Of a stretch of 64,000 nt of DNA, positions 16,164 through 24,316 are shown in pieces. The translations under genes were made by a program, and so were the position numbers. This DNA is from Actinoplanes sp. NBRC 103695 (GTDB lineage: Bacteria > Actinomycetota > Actinomycetes > Mycobacteriales > Micromonosporaceae), in NCBI RefSeq assembly GCF_030269485.1, contig NZ_BSTL01000004.1, forward strand, positions 398,734 to 462,733, in the 5' to 3' direction. The notes below the pieces were generated by a model. That model was given only the letters and a program-made list of their open reading frames with translations. It made no database searches and was not told the DNA's origin. How positions within the stretch are numbered: position 1 is the first letter of the stretch; each line of letters begins with the position of its first letter.

Positions 16164-18157
16164 ACACGCTGCCCGGCCTGCTGGCGCGGCTCGCCGACCT
16201 GGAGAAGCGGATCCGGACCGCGGTCGGCGCCCGCCGCCAGCGGGATCCCGCGCCGGACGACCCGTTCCGCGGGCTGTACCTCTCCGACGAGATCATCGAC
16301 GCGCTGCTGGAACAGAACCGGGATCCGGCGGCGGTGCCGTGGGCCGGTCAGCCCGCCGACGAACCGTCGGTGCTGCCCGCCGGGCTCGGCCTCTCCGCGC
16401 TCGACATCGAGCTGCTGCTGGTCGCGGTGGCGCCCGATGTGGACAGCCGGTTCGAGCAGTTCTACGGCTACCTGAACGACGACGTCACCCGGCGCCGGGC
16501 CACGGTCGGCCTGGCGCTGCGGCTGTGCGGCCTGCCCGAGGGGTCGGCCGCCGGCCGCTCGCGGCTCGGTGCGGACTCCCCCTTGGTCCGCAACGGGCTG
16601 CTGATCGTCGAGGACCCCGACCGGCCGCTGCTGACCCGCACGCTGCGGGTGCCCGACCCGGTGGTCTCGCACCTGCTCGGCGACATGCGGATCGACCCGG
16701 CGCTCGGCCCGGTGCTGGCCGCGCCGGTCGACCCGGTCGCCGAGCTGCCCGGCGCGGACGTCGTCGCCCGGGCCCTGACCAGCGGCGCGCGCCTGCTGTA
16801 TCTGCGCGAACGCAGCGGTGGCAGCGGTCCGGCGCTGGGCGTGACCGGGTTGCACGCGCTCGGCCGGTCCGCCCTGATGGTCGACGCCGAACGCCTCGAC
16901 CAGCAGCCCGAGCTGGTCCGCCCGCTGCTGCGCGAGGCGCTGCTGACCGGCGCGGGCGTGGTGGTCGGCCCGATCGGGAGCGGCGGCAGGCCGCCGGGTG
17001 GTGTGCTGGACGCCTTCTCGGGCACGGACGCCCCGCTGCTCGTCTACGGCACCACCGGCTGGGATCCGCGCTGGGGCCACCGGCCGCCGCTGCACCTCGA
17101 CGCGGCGCCGGTGCCGGCCGCGATCCGGGCCGCCGTCTGGCGCTCGGCCCTGGACGGCAAGCTCGCTCCGGGCGTCGACCCGGCCGCCGCCACCGCGCAC
17201 TTCACGCTCGGGCCGCCACAGATCCGGCGGGCCGCCGAGGCGGCGGTGCTGGCCGCCAACGCGGACGGTGAGCTGGTCGACGTCAAACGGTTGCGGCAGG
17301 GCGCGCGTACCCAGAACGCGGCCGGATTGGAACGCCTGGCCCGCCGCATCGAACCGGGCGTCGGCTGGGACGACCTGGTGCTGCCCGGGCCGGTGCTGGC
17401 CCAGCTCGGCGAGCTGGCGGGACGCGCCCGGCATCGTGAGCGGGTGCTGCAGGAGTGGCGGATGCGTCCCGGCGGCGGGCGCGGCATCGGCGTGGTGGCC
17501 CTGTTCGCCGGTGACTCGGGCACCGGCAAGACGATGTCCGCCGAGGTGGTGGCCGGTTCCCTGGGCCTCGACCTGTACACCGTCAACCTGGCCACGGTCG
17601 TCGACAAGTACGTCGGCGAGACCGAGAAGAACCTGGAGCGGATCTTCACCGAGGCGGCCGGGGTGAACGGCGTGCTGCTGTTCGACGAGGCGGACGCGAT
17701 CTTCGGCAAGCGTTCCGAGGTACGCGACGCGCACGACCGCTACGCGAACATCGAGAGCGCGTACCTGCTGCAGCGGATGGAGAGCTTCGACGGGGTGGCG
17801 ATCCTGGCCACCAACCTGCGGGCCAACCTGGACGACGCGTTCACCCGCCGGCTGGACGCGGTGATCGACTTCCCGGTGCCGGACCAGGAGCACCGGGCGG
17901 CACTGTGGGACGTCTGCCTCGGCCCCGGGGTGCCCCGCGCCGACGACATCGACCTGGTGTTCCTGTCGAAGGCGTTCGAGCTGGCCGGCGGGCACATCCG
18001 GGCGGCGGCGGTGACCGCGGCGTACCTGGCGGCGGCGGACGGCCGCCCGGTCGGCATGCTCGACCTGATCGGGGCGGTGGCCCGGGAGTACCGCAAGCTC
18101 GGCCGGCTGGTGCTCGACCGGGAGTTCGGTCCGTACCTGTCACTGGTCACGGCCTGA
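16160..18157 (+). CDS. AAA+ ATPase of the CIS (Afp15-like)
   Basis: 665 residues. The N-terminal ~430 residues are the family-specific domain (LGLSALDIELLLVAVAPDVDSRFEQFYGYLNDD). The C-terminal AAA+ module has Walker A GDSGTGKT, Walker B LLFDEAD and sensor/arginine-finger residues in NLDDAFTRRLD. This is the ATPase found in nearly all eCIS clusters; it probably helps assembly or remodelling of the particle and is not a secretion pump. GTG 16160 lies in a GTGA overlap with DUF4255. The frame extends further upstream but is the shadow of DUF4255 there. Confidence 0.93.
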   Translation: MNTLPGLLARLADLEKRIRTAVGARRQRDPAPDDPFRGLYLSDEIIDALLEQNRDPAAVPWAGQPADEPSVLPAGLGLSALDIELLLVAVAPDVDSRFEQFYGYLNDDVTRRRATVGLALRLCGLPEGSAAGRSRLGADSPLVRNGLLIVEDPDRPLLTRTLRVPDPVVSHLLGDMRIDPALGPVLAAPVDPVAELPGADVVARALTSGARLLYLRERSGGSGPALGVTGLHALGRSALMVDAERLDQQPELVRPLLREALLTGAGVVVGPIGSGGRPPGGVLDAFSGTDAPLLVYGTTGWDPRWGHRPPLHLDAAPVPAAIRAAVWRSALDGKLAPGVDPAAATAHFTLGPPQIRRAAEAAVLAANADGELVDVKRLRQGARTQNAAGLERLARRIEPGVGWDDLVLPGPVLAQLGELAGRARHRERVLQEWRMRPGGGRGIGVVALFAGDSGTGKTMSAEVVAGSLGLDLYTVNLATVVDKYVGETEKNLERIFTEAAGVNGVLLFDEADAIFGKRSEVRDAHDRYANIESAYLLQRMESFDGVAILATNLRANLDDAFTRRLDAVIDFPVPDQEHRAALWDVCLGPGVPRADDIDLVFLSKAFELAGGHIRAAAVTAAYLAAADGRPVGMLDLIGAVAREYRKLGRLVLDREFGPYLSLVTA

Positions 18158-18272
18158 ACTTTGCCCTTTCGGGCGAGCGGTGCTGCCCGGCGGAGCGCGC
18201 CAAAGCCCCTGTCCCGCGGGCGCGTCCGGTGCCACGCTGGGCGGTGGACAGACGATCCTCAAGGGGGCGGCT

Positions 18273-19058
18273 ATGCACGGTCACGACCACGGCCAGGAGG
18301 GCGACTTCCGGCCCAAGAGCGACCGCGTCGAGCGCGAGGACACCGACCTTTCGATGAAGGCCGCGGTGGCCGGCCGGACCGACGTGCTCGGCCAGGGCGG
18401 GATGCTCGGCCTGCAGCGCGCGATCGGCAACTCGGGCGTCAACACGATGATGGAGCAGGAGAAGTCGCCTGTCCTCGACGTGGTGAACGGCGGCGGTGGC
18501 TCGGCGTTGGACAACGACACCCGTACGGACATGGAGTCGCGCTTCGGCACCAGCTTCGGTGACGTACGCGTGCACACCGGCGGCACCGCGCACGACTCGG
18601 CGAAATCGGTGAACGCGCAGGCGTACACGGTCGGCCCGAACATCGTGTTCCAGGACGGCAAGTACGACCCGGGCTCGGACTCCGGCAAGCACATGATCGC
18701 GCACGAGCTCACCCACGTGGTGCAGCAGCGCAGCGGCCCGGTCGACGGCTCGGACGCGGGCGGCGGCGTGAAGGTCAGCGACCCGTCCGACCGCTTCGAG
18801 CGGGAGGCCTCGGCCAACGCCGACCGGCTCATGTCCTCCGACTCGCATGCCGGCCACTCGCATGACGCCGCACCGGCCGCCGCCGGCGTGCAGCGCATCG
18901 AGGAGCCCGGGGTGCAGCGCATCGAGGAGTCTGCGGTGCAGCGGGTCGACGACCCCTCGGTGCAGCGCGAGGAGGGCGAGGACGAGGAGCCCGCCGAGGT
19001 CCAGGGCTACGTCCAGCGCGAGGAAGAAGCGGGCGAAGAGGAAGAGGTCGCCTCCTAG
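18273..19058 (+). CDS. DUF4157 (eCIS core domain) protein with HELTH motif and QR-repeat tail
   Basis: 261 residues, start ATG 18273 after AAGGGGGCGG. A helix LQRAIGNSGVNTMMEQ (about 48-62) precedes DUF4157 (about 78-155), which contains FGDVRVHTG, VGPNIVFQDGKY and the zinc-protease-like HELTHVVQQ (144-152). The tail (205-261) is acidic and holds the repeats GVQRIEE, GVQRIEE, AVQRVDD, SVQREE and YVQREE. DUF4157 is a hallmark of eCIS loci, on effectors or accessory proteins; protease activity is suspected but not general. It is short and has no fused toxin, so it may be a loading or processing factor. Its stop codon overlaps a convergent gene in a CTAG. Confidence 0.88.
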   Translation: MHGHDHGQEGDFRPKSDRVEREDTDLSMKAAVAGRTDVLGQGGMLGLQRAIGNSGVNTMMEQEKSPVLDVVNGGGGSALDNDTRTDMESRFGTSFGDVRVHTGGTAHDSAKSVNAQAYTVGPNIVFQDGKYDPGSDSGKHMIAHELTHVVQQRSGPVDGSDAGGGVKVSDPSDRFEREASANADRLMSSDSHAGHSHDAAPAAAGVQRIEEPGVQRIEESAVQRVDDPSVQREEGEDEEPAEVQGYVQREEEAGEEEEVAS

Positions 19059-19606
19059 GCCGTCCATCCGGTCAGATAGACGGCGCCGCCGTGCGCCAGC
19101 GGCACGGTGCGCACGGCGGGCGCCTCGTCCAGCAGCACCACGCCAAACCCGTTCAGTTGAACGGCGGTGCACGGCAGGTCGAGGACCTCCGCGAACGCCG
19201 ACTCCTCGACCCGCTCGGCCGCGGCCCGCGCCCACTGTTCCCGATCCGGGTCCGACAGCGGTTCGGTGGGCAGCAGCGCCAGCGAGGGCCGCAGATCCTC
19301 ACACGCCTCGGCGAAGGCCGACAGCGGTGGTGGCAGGTGTCGCGTGGCCGGCGGCAGCCTCATCGCCGCGTCGAAGGCGGCCGGTTCGGCGGCGATGAAG
19401 AGCGGTCCGCCCTCCAGGTGATCCAGGTGTGTGACCCGGCACGGCAGGCTGCCCCACACGCCGTAGGCGTCACCGCGACTGCCGTCGACCGTCACCTCGG
19501 TCACATCGCGCACCTTGGCGTAGGCGAGCCGCTTCCGCAGCCACCACTCGTATGCGTCGTCGAGAGGATGGCCGACGAGGAACAGTGCCTGCCGCTGACC
19601 GGTCAT
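19055..19606 (-). CDS. hypothetical protein, third gene of the HNH-toxin module
   Basis: 183 residues, ATG 19606 overlapping the upstream stop (ATGA). No family recognised. It is a soluble, mildly acidic protein without signal or membrane segment, with N-terminal MTGQRQALFLVGHPLDDAYEWW. Position and coupling behind the nuclease gene suggest an immunity or accessory protein, which is inference only. The stop codon TAG shares the palindrome CTAG with the stop of the DUF4157 gene on the other strand. Confidence 0.7.
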   Translation of the reverse strand: MTGQRQALFLVGHPLDDAYEWWLRKRLAYAKVRDVTEVTVDGSRGDAYGVWGSLPCRVTHLDHLEGGPLFIAAEPAAFDAAMRLPPATRHLPPPLSAFAEACEDLRPSLALLPTEPLSDPDREQWARAAAERVEESAFAEVLDLPCTAVQLNGFGVVLLDEAPAVRTVPLAHGGAVYLTGWTA

Positions 19607-20235
19607 GCGCCCGCGCGGAGGCGCTCGAAGCCGGGCAGGTCGGTCACCAGGCCCAGCTCGCGGCAGGCGTCCCGGATCGCGTCCAGCTCGGCCAGATGCT
19701 CCTCGACATCCAGCGTCCCCTGCGCCAGCCGGCCGATGCGGTAGACCTGCCCGTCCTCCGTCACCTCGTGCACGCTGAGCCACGCGTCCGGGAACCGTGC
19801 GCGCAGCCGGGCCTCCAGCTCGGGGTCCGTGCCGGCCGCGATCACCTCGCATGTCTCGACGCCGGCCGTCGAACTGGGCTCCGGCACGCCGGTGTCGTCG
19901 TACCCGATCACCTCGACCGGCCCCGGCGCGAGCTCGCGCGGACCGCCGGCGATCCGCAGCTCGACCCGCCACGAGATCCGGTACCGGTCCCGCCAGTCCT
20001 CGTTCTCCGTCAGCTCGGTGAAGAACGGGGTGCAGAGGCGCTCGATCCGCCAGCCGCGCAGCTCGTCCTCGGGCAGGCCCCACGCCTCGAGGAACGACCG
20101 GCCCAGCTCGGCCGTGCCCTCATGGAGCAGGCTCCAACTCAGCCACACGACGTCGAAGGTCAGCGTGGTCTGGTCCCCGGATCGCCCCCAGCGCGGGAAC
20201 CAGAGTTCGAAATCGGAGTCGGACACCGCGAACAC
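19603..20235 (-). CDS. hypothetical protein, candidate immunity protein of the HNH toxin
   Basis: 210 residues. GTG 20235 abuts the toxin stop codon directly and has GGGAGA five bases upstream. The protein is acidic (many Glu/Asp), soluble and aromatic-rich at the N-terminus (FELWFPRWGRSGDQ, VVWLSWSLLH). No domain is recognised. Immunity proteins for HNH/colicin-like nucleases are usually small, acidic and encoded right after the toxin, which fits. It is larger than classical Im proteins (about 85 residues), so it may belong to another immunity family. Coupled to the next gene by ATGA. Confidence 0.7.
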   Translation of the reverse strand: MFAVSDSDFELWFPRWGRSGDQTTLTFDVVWLSWSLLHEGTAELGRSFLEAWGLPEDELRGWRIERLCTPFFTELTENEDWRDRYRISWRVELRIAGGPRELAPGPVEVIGYDDTGVPEPSSTAGVETCEVIAAGTDPELEARLRARFPDAWLSVHEVTEDGQVYRIGRLAQGTLDVEEHLAELDAIRDACRELGLVTDLPGFERLRAGA

Positions 20236-23200
20236 CTACTCTCCCGGGCCGCGGAAACTGGGCCCCACGTGAGGATCGTACGTCTCGCCGCCACTGCCCT
20301 TGCGGGAGTTGCACCGCTGGCACATGACGACGAGATTGCTGATCAGGCTGTAATAGTCCGTACGCGTCTTGTGGTTGGTGTTGTTGCCGCCGAGATTCGT
20401 CCAGTGGCCGGCGATCGGATCGTCGTGGTCGAAGGTGATGCCCTTGACCTTCTTGCCGTCCTTCATCGTCACCAGCGGCCTGATCTCGTTGCACTTCTCG
20501 CAGTAGAAACAGTTCGGGTCGCCGTGATGGGGCAGGGCGCTGTACTCGTCTGCCGCCGCCTTCTTGACCAGCCTCGTCTGCTCACCGGCCCCCCAGGACA
20601 TCGTCGCCGCCGAGTAAGTCTTGCCGTAGAACGTGTCGCGGATGGTGTGACGCCATTTCTCGCGGATCTCGCCGGCCAGGACGTAGTTCGACGGGTGCCT
20701 GAGGACGGCGACCGACGGGTAGCCGTGGTCCTTCGCCTCCTTGACGAATTGCTCCAGGATGTTGTTCACCTGGGTGCGGATCGCGTCCTCCTGGTGCTCC
20801 CGGTTGACGTCGCCGCGGGCGATCTCGTCCGATACCGCGTCGAGCACCGCAGCCATCTGCTGCATGGTGCCCAGCAGATCCCGGCACTCCGGCAGCTGCC
20901 GCACCTTCTCCAGCGCGATGGCGTGGTCGATGGACATCTTCACCTGCTGGATCTTCCGCTTGATGTCCTCGATCGGCAGGCCCGTGCCCTTGTGCTGTAC
21001 CGCGTTCTCGTACTCCTTGATCAGTAGTTCCTGGGCTCTCGGCAGCGACATCCGTTCGTACGGCTTGATGATCGGGCCGATCGACTCGTTGATGGAACGG
21101 TTGCCGGTGCACTTCTGGTCCAGCATCATCTGTGCCCGGACGTCGGTCAGCTTCCCTCGCAACACCCGGTAGCGGCGCTCGAATTCGGCCTCGTCCTCCT
21201 TGGCGCCGATCGGGCGCTGCGGGGTCGACATCGTCTGCACGTGGACGACGTCGCCCTCCGACGTGCGCGAGTCGACGAACAGATGCAGCGGGACCTGATG
21301 CCGGCGTTCGGCGGCTTCGACCTTCTTCCGCGCCTGGTCGGTGCTCTCCGAACTCCGTAGTGCCTTGTCGGCGTCGGTGATGGCCGCGCGTTCCTTGGCC
21401 GGGTCCTTGCTCGCCGCGTCCGCGCTCTTGTTCTTGTCCTTGCCCTTGAGTTTGGCCCAGATTTTCTTGCCGAGCCCGACGATCTTCCCGACGACCCAGT
21501 CGACGGCCTTCATCACCGGCTTCGACAGCGCCTGGAAGAACGACTTCACCTTGGTGGCGATGCCGCCGATCCCGAGGATGGCGGCGAGTGCACCGATCAG
21601 CACCGGGATGGACTTGGCCAGGGCCGCTTCGATCAAGGCGGGTACGCCACCGGCGCCGCCACCGGCGATCGCGATCACGGCGTCGAGGACGGCGTTGACG
21701 AACTCGATGATCTGCGCGCCCCGTTCGATGATGAACGTGACGATGTCGATGATCATCTTGCAGGCCTTGATGAACGCCGACGCCGGGTTCAACAAGCTGA
21801 TGATCCAGGTGATCCCCGCGATCAGCACGGTCGGGATCAGATACTCGCTGATCTTGCCGAGCAGGTTCTCCTTCAGATCACCGACCTGATCCTTGATCTC
21901 CTCATACGCCCCCGCCACCCCCTGCGACTGCAGCTTGGCGACGACCGGGACACCGGCCTCGACGGCACCCATGGCTTGTTCGGGGATGCCCTTGGCGATG
22001 ATCCGCCCGCGGATCGCACCCCACGTGAGCCCGAGCAGCGACGCGATCATCGACAGGATCCCGCGCAGGTCGAACTTGTCCGGCAGCTGGATCCCGGCGC
22101 CCTGCATGGTGCCCAGCAACCAGCCGATCAGGCCCTTCTTCACATGGGTGCCGATGTTGTTCATGAACGCTTTGAGGCCGGCGCCGACGGCGGAGACCAG
22201 GTTGCCGAGGAACCCGATCGGGTCCTTCAGGATCGCCATCACCGCCTGCGCGGCCTTCGCCAGGACACCGAGCAGGAGGTCTTTGAGTTTCAGGATGGTG
22301 TCGATGACACCCTTGACCGCATCGACCGCCTTGGCGATCAGGCCCTTGTTCTTCTCCTTCTCCGCCTCGATCTCCGCATCAACACTCTTCAAAGCCTCGT
22401 TGTACTTCGACGCCAACGTGTTGACCAACTCGGTGCCCTTGGCATCCACGGACTCGGTCAGCTCATCAAACTTCCCCGCGAACTCCCCCGCCGCCTCCTT
22501 ACCCACCGCCTGCAAATCAGCGGGGAGTTTCTGCACCTCGGCCTGCAACTGCTGCCGACCCGTCGCGATCCGCTGCTTCGCCCGGGTCAGCTCCCCACCG
22601 ATCACATCGGCCACATTCGAGATGACCGTCTGCATCTTCGCCACGTAGCCCTGCCGGGCGGTCACGAAAATCTGGTTGGCCTCCTCCGGCAGACCGGCGA
22701 ACTTGTCCTTGACCCACTTCAGCTTCCCGGTGAAACCCGAATACCGTTTGTCCTTGTACTCATCCATCCGCCGCTTGTGCTCGGCGGTGAAAGAATCCCG
22801 GGCCGCCTTCTCCCCGGCCGAAAACGCGTCGTCGACTTTCTTGTCCAGACCGGTCAGGATGCCTTCGACGTCCTTCTGGGTGGCGTCGAACACGGCCTGC
22901 AGCTTCGCGGTGACCTGCGCCCGCTTCGACTCGTCCTTGCCCTGGGCGCCTTGCTGGCCCTTGCCGACAGCGTTGTTGGCGGCGAGTTTGTCGCCGCGCA
23001 TCCCGGCCACCGCCTGCGCCCCGGTCGCCGACGCGTCCGCTTTCGCCCCGGCCAGCGTCTGCGCCTCCGCCGCCCGCACCTCTCCCGGAGCGGTCGCCGC
23101 ATGCTGCTCCCCGGCTTTCTTCTCTTTCAACGCGCCGGTGAACTCGGGTTCGTTCGACTTTGCCAGCTGTTCCTCGGTGACCTGCGCGCCAGCCATCTGC

Positions 23201-24024
23201 TGATCCACCTGCGCCGGACCCGCCGAGAAATCCGTCGCCGACGCCGGCGCCTTGTCCGGCAGCGCATTCCCCGCATCCGGCACACCCGGGCCGGCCGGGG
23301 CCGGCTCCTGCACCAGCGGCGTGACCGGCTTCTCCTTCGCCGCCGAGGTGTCCGGCGCAGCCTTGGTGGTGGTCTCGATGGCCTTGGCGGACTGTTCCCT
23401 GCCCTGGCCGACCTTGCCCTGGACCTGACCCTTGACCGCGTCGGCCTTACCCGACTCGCCGAAGTTGTCGGCCTCGTCCAAATTCTTCGGCGCCTGATCC
23501 GCGATCGCCTTGTTCACCGCCGCGATGAACGCCGCCTTGTCGAACACCCCCGGCTGCGCCGCGTTCATCTTCTCCGCGTTCGCGGCCTTGCCCTGCGCCT
23601 GCTTGTCATCAGCGGGCGGCTTCGCGGCGGCCTGCGCGGCGCTGGCCTTGGAGGTGGCGGGCGGGTGAGCTGCCAGGGTCTTCTGCTTACCCCGTACATC
23701 CGACTTGAGCGTGTTGAACTTCGGCGTCGACGCCGCGGGAGGTCGCGAGAGGCGCTGAACCGCGGGCACCGGGACCTCCGGCTCGACGACAGCCGCCGCG
23801 GCCGGCGCCTCGGACTCGGGCGCGGGAGCTGTCGTGCGGCGCTGGGCCAGGATGCCTGACAGGGCACGATTTCCCGCGGCCGCCTGGAGACGCTGCGCCA
23901 CGCGTGGCGTCATCGGTCGCTGCCGGGGCTGCGTCACCCCCTCGGCCTGATCACGCTCCACCGAGGATGTTGTCCGGCGTGCGTCATCGCCCGCCCCGTC
24001 GTGCTCTTCGGCCGGGCGCCTCAT
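20236..24024 (-). CDS. putative CIS effector: large helical protein with C-terminal HNH nuclease domain
   Basis: 1262 residues, ATG 24024. The N-terminus has the segment RLQAAAGNRALSGILAQRR (about 44-63), resembling the LQ-x-x-GN helix of DUF4157/eCIS proteins, then a Pro/Ala linker with VQRL. A long Ala/Lys/Gln-rich part with coiled-coil stretches (about 350-580) leads to hydrophobic helices (about 590-930: IGFLGNLVSAVGAGL, LIPTVLIAGITWIISLL). The last ~97 residues form a zinc-supported HNH domain with CEKC (1175-1178), DHD (1199-1201) and CQRC (1235-1238), plus Asn/His in GGNNTNH and SNLVV. This layout (delivery helix, pore-like middle, nuclease tip) is that of a polymorphic toxin. It lies antisense between the CIS wings; DNase activity is inferred. 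Confidence 0.82.
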   Translation of the reverse strand: MRRPAEEHDGAGDDARRTTSSVERDQAEGVTQPRQRPMTPRVAQRLQAAAGNRALSGILAQRRTTAPAPESEAPAAAAVVEPEVPVPAVQRLSRPPAASTPKFNTLKSDVRGKQKTLAAHPPATSKASAAQAAAKPPADDKQAQGKAANAEKMNAAQPGVFDKAAFIAAVNKAIADQAPKNLDEADNFGESGKADAVKGQVQGKVGQGREQSAKAIETTTKAAPDTSAAKEKPVTPLVQEPAPAGPGVPDAGNALPDKAPASATDFSAGPAQVDQQMAGAQVTEEQLAKSNEPEFTGALKEKKAGEQHAATAPGEVRAAEAQTLAGAKADASATGAQAVAGMRGDKLAANNAVGKGQQGAQGKDESKRAQVTAKLQAVFDATQKDVEGILTGLDKKVDDAFSAGEKAARDSFTAEHKRRMDEYKDKRYSGFTGKLKWVKDKFAGLPEEANQIFVTARQGYVAKMQTVISNVADVIGGELTRAKQRIATGRQQLQAEVQKLPADLQAVGKEAAGEFAGKFDELTESVDAKGTELVNTLASKYNEALKSVDAEIEAEKEKNKGLIAKAVDAVKGVIDTILKLKDLLLGVLAKAAQAVMAILKDPIGFLGNLVSAVGAGLKAFMNNIGTHVKKGLIGWLLGTMQGAGIQLPDKFDLRGILSMIASLLGLTWGAIRGRIIAKGIPEQAMGAVEAGVPVVAKLQSQGVAGAYEEIKDQVGDLKENLLGKISEYLIPTVLIAGITWIISLLNPASAFIKACKMIIDIVTFIIERGAQIIEFVNAVLDAVIAIAGGGAGGVPALIEAALAKSIPVLIGALAAILGIGGIATKVKSFFQALSKPVMKAVDWVVGKIVGLGKKIWAKLKGKDKNKSADAASKDPAKERAAITDADKALRSSESTDQARKKVEAAERRHQVPLHLFVDSRTSEGDVVHVQTMSTPQRPIGAKEDEAEFERRYRVLRGKLTDVRAQMMLDQKCTGNRSINESIGPIIKPYERMSLPRAQELLIKEYENAVQHKGTGLPIEDIKRKIQQVKMSIDHAIALEKVRQLPECRDLLGTMQQMAAVLDAVSDEIARGDVNREHQEDAIRTQVNNILEQFVKEAKDHGYPSVAVLRHPSNYVLAGEIREKWRHTIRDTFYGKTYSAATMSWGAGEQTRLVKKAAADEYSALPHHGDPNCFYCEKCNEIRPLVTMKDGKKVKGITFDHDDPIAGHWTNLGGNNTNHKTRTDYYSLISNLVVMCQRCNSRKGSGGETYDPHVGPSFRGPGE

Positions 24025-24173
24025 CCAACACACCCCCGCGGGTTGGATCCGGATACGGACAGAGTCGCGCAATCGACAGTCTTCCGCCAGGTAGCTGCTG
24101 GCGGGAGCGTGCTCGGGCAGCCGACAGGGCCGGCCGTGCTGCCCGTTCGGGAAGATCATTCGGCCGCGTCGAT

Positions 24174-24199
24174 CTCGTGCCCGTTGGGGCACCCACGAG
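24174..24199. promoter_or_regulatory. nested inverted repeat in the toxin/sheath divergent region
   Basis: CTCGTG (24174-24179) pairs with CACGAG (24194-24199), and GTGCCC with GGGCAC inside it, in the 292-base region between the divergent toxin and sheath genes. The rest of this stretch shows no open frame on either strand that looks coding. The symmetry suggests an operator or a hairpin that separates the two promoters; no clear -35/-10 could be assigned. Confidence 0.4.
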
Positions 24200-24316
24200 T
24201 TCCCTCCCGACCGATCGCCGGGTCATTGTTCGCCCGCGCGGGCTGGCTGAGCATGAACACCAGAGGCAGACCCACCGGGCTGCCGAGATCCACTTGTGAA
24301 TTGAAGGAGGCACGCG

